Assembly (NCBI GenBank): GCA_034336665.1 | Contig: JAPFBE010000036.1 | Coordinates: forward strand, 1,542,357-1,606,356 | Reading direction: 5' to 3' | From: Luscinia megarhynchos | Taxonomy: Eukaryota > Chordata > Aves > Passeriformes > Turdidae | Length of the DNA stretch: 64,000 nt | Shown: positions 55,432-64,000 of the stretch, in pieces | Layout: the number at the start of each line of letters is the position of its first letter | How positions within the stretch are numbered: the stretch's first letter is position 1 | Translations under genes and position numbers: made by a program | The notes under the pieces: model-generated | Told to the model about the DNA's origin: nothing | Database searches by the model: none | The model's input: only the letters and a program-made list of their open reading frames with translations

Positions 55432-56320
55432 GTCTATGGGACTTGATGGGATCCACCCAAGGTGGAATGCTTTGGAGCAGATCACCCCTACAAAGAGGGG
55501 TCTGGACAGGCTGAACTGATGGACTGAGGTAAATTGTATGAGGTTCATGAAGGCCAAGTGCTAGGTCCTGCACCTGGGTCACAACAACTCCATGCAATGC
55601 TACAGGCTTGAGGAAGAGTGAATGGAAAGCTGCCTGTCAGAAAAGGACCTGGAGGTGTTGGTCAACTGCCAGCTGAACATAAGCCATCAGTGTGCCCAGA
55701 TGGCCAAGAGGGCCAATGGCATCCTGGCCGGTATCAGGAATAGTGTGGCCAACCGGACCAGGGAAGTGATTGTCCCTCTGTACTCGGCACTGGTGAGGCC
55801 ACACCTTGAGTACCGTATTCAGTTCTGTATTCCTCACTACAGGAAGGGCATTGAGGTGCTGGAGCAAGTCCATAGAAGGACAAGGAAGCTGTTGAAGGGT
55901 CTGGACAGTAAGTCATATGAGGAGTAACTGAGGGAGCTGGGGTTGTTTAGCCTGGAGAAAAGGAGGCTCAGGGGTGAAGTTGTAACGCTCTACAACTACC
56001 TGAAAGGAGGTTGTGGTGAGGTGGAGCTTGGTGTCTTCTCCCAGGCAACTAGTGACAGGATGAGAGGACATAGCATCAAGCTGCACCAGGGGAGGTTCAG
56101 GCTGGACATCAGGAGGAATTCCTTCACAGAAAAGGTTGTTGAACATTGTAATGGGCTGCCCAGGGAGGTGATGGAGTCACCACCCCTGGAGGTTTTCAAA
56201 AAACAGCTGGACATGACACTTAGTGCTATGGTGTAGTTGACATGGTGGTGATTAGTTAAAGGTTGGACTCAATCTTAGATGCCTCTTCCAACCTAAATTA
56301 TTCTGTGATTCTGTAATAAT
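55432..56320 (+). mobile_element. CR1 LINE 3' half
   Basis: The best frame at 55622-55927 reads [40 protein letters not shown] and VLEQVHRRTRKLLKGL. Another frame at 55943-56236 gives [20 protein letters not shown] and [20 protein letters not shown]. It ends AATTATTCTGTGATTCTG at about 56315. It is one of the better preserved CR1 copies here. Confidence 0.85.
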
Positions 56321-56394
56321 ATTGATAACACACAGATGTTTTGGTTCTTCCCAAGTAGAGCTTATCCTAAGTCAAGGAATTTTCAGTATCTCAT

Positions 56395-56818
56395 GCTCTG
56401 CTAGTGAGGTGCACAAAAAGCTGGAAGGGAGCATGACTGGGACAGGAGACCTGAACTGGCCAAATAGATATTCCACACCATAGAATGTCATGCCCAAGAT
56501 AAAAACTGGGGAGAGTTAGCTGGAAGTGATCAATCACTGCTCAGGGACAGGCTGGGCATCAGTCAGCAGGTGGAGAGCAATTGTATTGTGCATCACTTGT
56601 ATTTATTGGGTTTTATTTCTCTCTCTCTCTCTCCTTTTCATTACAGCTATTATCATCATTAACAATATTAGTATTATTATATTTTAATTAGTTTCAATTT
56701 TTAAACTGTTCTTATCTCAACCCACAAGTTTTGCTTTTTTTTCTGATTTCCCATGCACCTAGTGGGGGAGGGAGCATCTGTGTGGTACTTACTTGCCAGC
56801 TGGGGTTAAATCACAACA
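56395..56818 (+). repeat. ERVL-type LTR, 5' end approximate
   Basis: It ends GCTGGGGTTAAATCACAACA at 56818, with a TC microsatellite at about 56620-56633 and a T-rich stretch. The start may be truncated. Confidence 0.6.
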
Positions 56819-59760
56819 CCATCTAACACTGGCCAGAATATTTTGGGGGACTGTATCAATGGCCTTGCATAAGTCCAGGTAAATGGCATCTGTAGCTCTC
56901 CCCTTTTCCACTGATGCAGTCACCCCATCGTACAAGGCCACTAGATTAGTCAGACACAATTTGTCATTGGTGAAGTAATGTTAACTGTGTCTAATGTCCC
57001 CCCTATCATCGATGTAGCTTCCAGGAGGATCAGCTCTGTTAAGGAAACTACCCAGTCTGACTGTTCACGAGACTCCTCGGAGGCACCAGCTCAGGCTGTT
57101 TCTGTGTTGCTGCACAGTGAATAAATTCCTTTAAGAAATGAGACATCTGAGACTCTGCTATGGGAAACCTGGGGTCGAACCGGTAAGGAAACCTGGTGTG
57201 ACTGCATGTGAGTGGGGTATGCAGGGGATCCCTTTGGCTCACTGGAGCCGCCGCTGAGAAGAGGCTTTGGTCCCAGCAGTTAAAGTCTCTGGTGTTTGGA
57301 GTGTGACTGCCAGAGACTCTCCTGAATGGTAAGACTGGGAAGTTTCCTTCACATGCTCCATGATCTTACAGGTAACAGGTGAGGCCAACTGGTTGGTAGC
57401 TCCCAGAGTCCTTGTTTTTACACTTTAAAAAAATGTGTGCAATATTTCCCTTTTCCCTGTAATTGGTGATGCAGTCTGACTGCCATGACTTCTTAAATGT
57501 AATGGAGAATAGCTTCTGAACTACATCAGTTCCTTCAGGACCCTGCCATGCATCTTGTTGGGTCACAGAATCATAGAACTATTTAGGTTGCAAAAGACCT
57601 CTAAGATCATTGAGTCCAACCATTAACCTAACACTGCTGAGTCTACCACTGAACCATGTTCCGAAGTGCCACAGCTACGTCTTTTAAATAACCCCAGGGA
57701 TTCACAGAATTCACAGAATGACTAGGTTGGAAGAGACCTTCAAGATCATCAAGTTCAACCCATGCCCTAACACCTCAACTAGACCATGGCACCAAGTGCC
57801 ACATCCAGTCTTTTTTTAAACACATATGGTCACTCTAATGCTTGACAACCCTTTCAGTGAAGAAATTTTTCCTAATATCCACTCTAAACCTCTCCTGGTG
57901 CATCATGAGACCATTTTCTCTTGTCCTATCACTTGTTACTGGGGAGTAGAGACCTCCACGTTGCTGCAAGCTCCTTTCAGGTAGTTGTAAAGACACATAA
58001 GGTCTCCCCTGAGCCTCCTTTTCCCCATACTCCAGCTCCCTCAGCTGCTCCTCATAAGACTTGTGCTCCAGACCCTTCGCCAGCTTTGCTGCCCATTTTT
58101 GGACATGCTCCAGCATCTCAATATCTTCCTTGAAGTGAGGTGCCCAAAAGTGAACACAATATGAGGTGCAGCATCACCAGTGCCAAATACAGGGGAACAA
58201 TCACTTCCCTGGTCCTGCTGGCCCCACTATTTCTGACACAAGCTAGGATGTCTTTGTCCTTCTTGGTCACCTGGGCACACTGCATAAACCCATGACATCT
58301 TTGTAGTCCTTCTGAGTTTCCTGTCCCTCCTTCCAAAGGTCATAAACTCTCCCTTTTGTTCCCTGAGTTCCAGCCAAAATTCTCTGTTCAGCTAGGACAG
58401 TCATCTTCCCAGCCAGCTCATCTTTAAACACATGGGGACAGCCTGCTCCTGCACCTTTAGAATTTCCTTCTTGAAGAATGTCCAGCCTTCCTGGACTCCT
58501 TAGCCCTTCAAGACTGCCTCCCAAAGGACTGTCTCAACCAGCCTCCTAAACAGGCCAGCCTGCTCTCTGAAAGTCCAAGGTAGCAGTTCTGTTGTCACCC
58601 CTCCTTACTTGCCTGAGAATCAAAAACTGTCATTACATGATCGCTTTGCCTAAGACATCACCCAGCAGTCCATACCTGTTCACATACAACAGGTCCAGGG
58701 GGGCACCTTCCTGAGTTGACTCACCATCTGTGTCAGGAAGTTCTCTTGCACACACTCCAGGAACCTCCTAGACTGTTTCCTCTCTGCTCTGTTGTATTTT
58801 CAGCAGATATCTGATAAGTTGGTCATTATTAAGACTTCTCCCAGCTGTTTATAAAATATTTCATCCACCTCTTCATCCTGGTTTAGTGGTCTATAACAGA
58901 CTCCCACCATATCTGTCTTGTTGGCCTTGGCCCTGATTCTTGAGTAAACACGCAACCCTGTAGACACCATCATTAAGCTCCAGACAACTGAGACAGTTCC
59001 TAACATACAGGGCTATCCTACCATCTCTCCCTCCTCGCCTGTCTCTTCTGAAGAGTTTATAGCCATCCATTGCATCACTCCAGTCACGTGAGTCATCCCC
59101 CCATGTTTCTGTGATGGCAACTATGCCATAGTTTTCCTGCTGCACAATGGCTTCCAGCTCCTCCTGTCATCCCATGGACTGGTGTATGCTCAGGTTCCTC
59201 AGGTGGTCCCAAACCCGATCTTCTCCCATGATGGGAGGGACTTCTTTCTCCCAGTCCCTACCCTGAAATTCAGGGTTTTGAAAGATGTGAGAAGAAAGAT
59301 TGCCGGTGTCAGGGTGGTCCCTCAGGAGGATCAGAGCCTGCGAGTGTGATGCTTCCTGTAGCTGAAGTAAGAACACTTCATCAACAGGCTCCCCTTGATT
59401 GGGCAGTCTGTAGCAAACACCAATCACGAAGTTTCCTTTGTTGACTTTTCCCTTATTTTTACCCAAATGGTCTCAACCCATTCAGCACTTGTTTTCAAAG
59501 ACAGCTCTCTCCAGTCAATCAATTTTTTTTCCATAGAGGGCAACCCCTCCACCCCTTCTTCCTTGCCTGTGCTTTCTGAACAGTTTATAGCCATTGATTG
59601 CAGCATTTCATTTGTACGATTTGTCCCATTAAGTTTCAGTGATGGTATTAAAACATAGCTTTCCAGGAGCACAGAGGCTTCCATCTTTTCCTGTCTGCTA
59701 TCCATCCTGCAAGCATTGCTGTAGAGGCACTTCAGTGGACCTATCAACCTTGTCACCTTT
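56819..59760 (-). mobile_element. Several minus-oriented CR1 copies
   Basis: 3' ends with the CACAGAATCATAGAAC-type terminus lie at about 57565 and 57705. RT C-terminal sequence ([20 protein letters not shown]) is at 58116-57835. Two separate endonuclease N-terminal copies are at 59145-58800 (QENYGIVAITETWGDDSRDW) and about 59760-59400 (LKCLYSNACRMDSRQEKMEA). So at least two or three elements are joined. Confidence 0.75.
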
Positions 59761-61228
59761 TGTGTTGGCTGCATGTGGTAGGGGGGAGGGGTGGAGTCGC
59801 CTGGGAGAACAGAGGGGCTGTCCCATCTCTGGGAGCTTCCCCTGTGGGATGCGGGGACCAATCAGAGGGCTGATCTGCTGGTTGACATCCCAGGTGGCCA
59901 ATGAAAAGTTATTTCAATTTCATAAATCACACTGCTAAGGCTAATTTGTCCTCTTTGGCCTTCCGGCAGCAAGGTCGATAGCAACCCCTAGAGCCCCAGC
60001 CCCGGGGGCCCCCCCACGCGCTCCCGCATGGCCTGGGCTCTGCTTCGGCTCCGGGTGGCTCCCGGCTCCAGGCGGCCCCGGCTCGGCAGGGCTTGGCCGC
60101 GGCCTTGGCATGGCTCGGCCCGGGGGGCCTGGCTGGGCACCCCGACCAGGCACTGGCTTTACGGGGAGCCCCTGGCCTGGCCCCGGCTTGTCTTGGCAGG
60201 GCTGCGGCTCAGCTGCATGGCCCCCCACCGCATGGCTCTGGCACGGCCCCAGCAGGGCCTTGGCCCCTGCCCTGGCCGTCGTGGTCCCCGGCTCTTTGCT
60301 CGGCTTGGTTAGGCTCGGTTTGGCTTCCCTCTGCACGTGGCATGGCCAAGCGGGGGGATGAGGGAGCCACCAAAGGCTCTCCCTTCCCCCCCCTCCCATT
60401 CTGAGAGAAGAGGCCTCCAGCTGACCAAGTGGCTTCTTCACCATCTGGATACAATTTTAGCTCTTTTTAATGCCTGGATAAGATTCTCGATCTCCTGAGC
60501 TCCCCTGAATGAGAAGAAATAAAGCATGGAGTCTACAGAAGTCAGCGGAATGAAGATAAAGTTCCTGGTGGGAAGAGATTGAAAAGATGCAACTGATAAG
60601 TAGTTGAAAACCTTTTTTGTGGGCTAAGGGGACTGTGGCTACACTAAAATTCCTTTAAACTGTGAAATATACTAGGGGAAGTTTGGGTGCTTGAGAAGAA
60701 AACTTTTTGCCTCGGGGAAATGGAGCTCTCTGTTTTGGGACTGGAATATGAACAGAGACATTTGATAGTGAAGGAGATGAAGAGAATTTTGTTTTTCAGC
60801 AGCCTGACTTTAAGTGGTACCCCAAGTGTGTAACATAACCCATAACACAGCTCTGGAAGGACTGTGGAAATGGGAGGAGAGTTATAGTCTGCAATATTTT
60901 CCTGGGTGGATGTAGATTGTGAAGGTGAAGATACCCCCTAAGCCTAAACTAGAAAAGGGACTTTTCTTGGTAGAGTTAACTGAAATGATTATTTAAGTAG
61001 ATAACTGACTGAAGTGTTTTCTGTATGTTGTTGTTAAGGAATGTGGAATGAAGGAAGGGGGAGGAAGGAACAATCTAGGAATTTTATTCTGAATTCTTTT
61101 TGTTTTATTAATAAATTTCTTCTTGTACCTTTTTAAGTTTTAAGCCTGCCTTGTCTATGCTCCTAAATCCTATCTCTAAAAGAAATTAAATATATTAGAA
61201 TTGGCAAAACCCAAGTCACACCGTGACA
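59761..61228 (+). repeat. 1.47 kb solo LTR with perfect duplication CCTTT
   Basis: From TGTGTTGGCTGCATG to CACACCGTGACA, flanked by CCTTT at 59756-59760 and 61229-61233. A GC-rich 400-base core (59990-60410) produces long spurious open frames on both strands. AATAAATTTCTTC lies near 61110. It interrupts a minus CR1. Confidence 0.85.
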
Positions 61229-61322
61229 CCTTTTTAGAGGAACAAAACCTAATTCCTTTGTGCCATTTTACAGGTGTGTCCCTGTTGGTTCCTAATATAT
61301 TTTTTATTATTTCTTTTAATGT

Positions 61323-61324
<2 letters not shown>

Positions 61325-61371
<47 letters not shown>
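61325..61371. repeat. (TA)n microsatellite
   Basis: About 22 uninterrupted TA units. Confidence 0.9.
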
Positions 61372-61375
<4 letters not shown>

Positions 61376-62216
61376 ATTATTTCTCGAGATTTAACACAAC
61401 ATGCAAAATATGCAATAAATGTTTTTTAAAAGAATTTATGCTTCCTGGAAAACAATTTAAAAATCATTTACTACCAAAGACAGCCATAAAAAATTCCATG
61501 CTTGAGCAATGATGAATACTACAAAATCAGCTTTAAAAGAATGCTCTGTTCCTGATAATGGTCAGTTTGCCATAATATTAAATCAATCAATGAGTCTTTC
61601 ATATTGGAAATAGAAAATAAACTGTAATAGACTAGAACAATAAACAAGTCTTAAGATGTTTGATAGTGTTATGTTGGTTTAATAGGTATCAAAAATGATA
61701 AGGTTTTAGCAGCCACTGATAATACATTAATTACCCAAAAATAAAATTACAAAAGATATACATTTTACTTTTTTTAACAAATAGAATATCTATATAAAAA
61801 ACTTAAGCCTACAGAAGTCAATAGAAAGATTGTCTTGACATTATTGGACTCAAGCTCAGGGCCATAGTGCATTCACAGCTGTCAGACTAGAGCTAGTATA
61901 TAAAGAAAACCATTTTTATCTTTAATAAAAACTTAGAATTTGCAGTTAAAAAAGGCATAATTCATAAGAAAAAAATTTCTTAAAAATTCTATAGGCTTTC
62001 CTAAATACAATAAAACATTCACTCTGATTTTCTTTAAATACAATGCTTACATTAACTCCAGAACATCTTTCTACTCAATAGAGTTAAGGAAAGATCACAC
62101 ACACTACATTTAGATCCTTTGAAATCATTCCCACAAGTTTCATGAGGCACAAAAATCTCATCACATAAAACAAAACAAAAGACAGTCTTATGGAATTTTA
62201 TCTGTGTTTTACTTAC
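61372..62216. other. RFX3 intron, unique AT-rich sequence
   Basis: No repeat or coding motif seen between the microsatellite and the exon at 62217. Confidence 0.5.
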
Positions 62217-62371
62217 TAGGAATAGGTCGAAGGACGTCAGGAATGAGAATCTCCACCAAGGCCTGGTACATCACATGGTCGCAGTTACCCATCCATTTCA
62301 GGATAGACTCATTTTTGCACAGAGTAATTAGTTTTCCTTTTGGAAGTCGACTTTCTATTTCACTCAGATTG
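62217..62371 (-). CDS. RFX3: RFX3 coding exon
   Basis: A 155-base exon encoding SNLSEIESRLPKGKLITLC, then KNESILKWMGNCDHVMYQ, then ALVEILIPDVLRPIPS. The acceptor AG is at 62372-62373 and the donor GTAAGT at 62211-62216. The serines at both ends are split codons that match the neighbouring exons. Residues in KGKLITLCKNESILKWMGNC and at CDHVMYQ look unusual against vertebrate RFX3 as I remember it; this needs an alignment. Confidence 0.92.
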
Positions 62372-62854
62372 CTGTTGTGTATAAATGTAACCAATGGAAT
62401 GCATTTGCATACAGATAAGTACAATGGATTTTGAAATAGATTATTTAATGAAAACTTTATAGATGTCTCTATTACATCCAATTGAAACTCTAACTTCATC
62501 ATATGAAACTGGGGGAAAAAATGGCCCCAAAGTTCTGCTCCAGACCATAAATAATACAGAAGAATGATAAAAATGGTCCTTGCAATTTAAACTGACAGAG
62601 CAATATATTGTGAAAAGATACTTTGAATTTAGTAATCCAAAGGAAAAAAAGAGATGTATACAATCATTTCAAGTCTGCAGCTTGACATATATCAACACCC
62701 TATATATTAAATAGCAGACAACACAAATTTAATCTGAAAAAGTATTGATATCAGAAAAGGTTCTTAGCATATATGTAAAACTAAGTATTTCTTTGATTTT
62801 ACTCCTGCTGTTATATCATGATGGTGCACAGTAAGCAAAGATACATTTACTGAC

Positions 62855-62970
62855 CTCAGTTCAATAATAGCCACATTGTCAGCTGGAGGAGAGGGAGAAT
62901 AGCGCCAGAAAGTTTGCCACAATTTTTCTATTAGGCTAAACTGAAGATTCACAATAACATCCACTATTGC
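62855..62970 (-). CDS. RFX3: RFX3 coding exon
   Basis: A 116-base exon encoding AIVDVIVNLQFSLIEKLWQT, FWRYSPSPPADNVAIIEL and two bases of a split serine. The acceptor AG is at 62971-62972 and the donor GTCAGT at 62849-62854. The LQFSLIEKLWQTFWRYSP block is characteristic of RFX2/RFX3. The tail (ADNVAIIEL) is less conserved than I would expect. Confidence 0.92.
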
Positions 62971-63775
62971 CTAAAGAAATATAAAATCAGTGCAGATAGT
63001 CTTCTAAGTGATTCGCCCCCAACATTTCTTTCCAGGGGTATAGCTGTCCCTGGTTATTTTGCAGAAAAAATATTAAAATTTATGTTTATAAATAAACACA
63101 TAATATCCTTTTTAATAACTTTGTAGCAAAAATTTTTCCAACTGTCTGGACTAGTGTAACCAGAGACTAAGATCAGGCCAAGTGACTAAAATCAACCCTC
63201 CAGAAAAGAGCCTAAGCACATATATCAGGTGAATTCACTTAAACAGAACTTTTAACACTGTTGCAAGCACAAAGAAAACCTATTTAATTAATTTTGTTAC
63301 TTCATTGCATGATTTAAAGCACCTTCAACAATAATTTTAAAACGTTATTCAATATAAAATGCGGGCTTTAGTTCTTAAAGCAACCTGGTTCTTTAAAACT
63401 TGAAGAAAAAATTTGATTGCTTTTAACATAAACATTAGAAATAATAATTTAATCTGATTTCAACTCATATAAAAAAACAAAATTCTGTATATATATTATC
63501 TAAAGTTTGTTTTAACTAAAATTCTCAAAAAAACCACATGATTATATTCTAGTATTGGCATTCTATTACATGTTTTTTTTTATTTTCCTATTAAGAGAGA
63601 AATTTCAGGGGTCTTTTTGCAAATGTCCTTTCTGAATAAGCAAAATATTTGAGGATAACAAGGTACAAGTAGGCTGGCTGTAATCTGTTTTGTGTCAGTC
63701 ACCCTGTTGTACTTATTCTCACTAGAAGACATGAATTTTCAAAGAATGATTTCTGTGAAAAGACACTTTTCTTAC
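62971..63775. other. RFX3 intron, unique AT-rich sequence
   Basis: An intron of about 800 bases between two confident exons. The intron at 62372-62854 is likewise without features. Confidence 0.5.
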
Positions 63776-63888
63776 CTCACAGTGTTCTCGATAAAGACTT
63801 TGCAGTGATTTTATGTCCTCAAGGGTAGTACCATCTGGCAGAGAAGATATTTCAACTTCTCCAAACTCTGGAAGTACTCGAGATGCAT
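63776..63888 (-). CDS. RFX3: RFX3 coding exon, most 5' in window
   Basis: A 113-base exon encoding (D)ASRVLPEFGEVEISSLPDG, TTLEDIKSLQSLYREHCE. The acceptor AG is at 63889-63890 and the donor GTAAG at 63771-63775. It lies downstream of the winged-helix DNA-binding domain, whose exons are outside the window to the right. The seven exons seen here total 995 coding bases with no stop and consistent phases, so the gene looks functional in this region. Confidence 0.92.
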
Positions 63889-64000
63889 CTGTTTCCATGA
63901 CAACATAACAGAAGAAAGCTATTGCGAATTATGTTGCAATAAAATTGTGAACAAACCAGCTAGCTATTTTTAAAACAAAAGGAGATGTTAAATTATTCTT

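Noticed and set aside
59941..60454. Overlapping long open frames on both strands (up to 167 codons)
   Set aside because: They lie in the GC-rich core of a solo LTR, are alanine/proline/glycine-rich in every frame and have no domain. GC content explains them.
61201..61512. Frame with a YIYIYI repeat
   Set aside because: Translation of a (TA)n microsatellite.
1..64000. CRISPR arrays, rRNA or tRNA genes
   Set aside because: None seen; the short direct repeats here belong to LTRs and gag, and the tRNA-like matches are primer-binding sites.

Overview
This is avian nuclear DNA. The only host gene is RFX3 (minus strand), shown by seven coding exons whose splice phases all agree. The rest is intron filled with endogenous retroviruses (ERVs), solo LTRs and CR1 LINEs. 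CR1 elements with (ATTCTATG)n tails, ERVL-type LTRs and tRNA-Trp-primed class II ERVs are typical of birds. RFX3 lies on the Z chromosome in chicken. The ERV load and some unexpected RFX3 residues suggest, but do not prove, that this is the W copy or another ERV-rich haplotype.

Layout. 1-2128: two C-terminal RFX3 exons and intron. 2129-7987: an old class II provirus with a 6-base target duplication, itself hit by several LTRs. 8195-10604: LTR fragments, a minus-oriented solo LTR and a class II LTR-leader stub. 10605-25548: a minus-strand ERVL provirus split inside gag by a 9.1 kb gammaretrovirus-like provirus (14478-23583, tRNA-His primer site). 25549-26931: a gamma-like pol relic carrying a solo LTR. 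26932-44047: a plus-strand ERVL provirus holding several LTRs, a CR1 and a young 7.9 kb class II provirus (35599-43539). 44048-64000: five more RFX3 exons separated by unique intron, CR1 fragments and solo LTRs.

The two youngest proviruses each carry a readable gag-pro-pol-env plan with scattered stops and frameshifts. The gamma provirus keeps an in-frame UAG between gag and pol. The class II provirus keeps a G GGA AAC slip site at gag-pro, a dUTPase-protease pro frame, and a TM of the C-x6-CC type. In both, an unbroken cysteine-rich reading frame of about 200 codons lies between pol and env (20431-21015 and 41160-41792). I do not recognise either product. They are the most interesting objects in the window. 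Both young proviruses are antisense to RFX3.

All calls come from reading the sequence by eye. LTR ends with a matching target duplication are firm; ends described as approximate are not.
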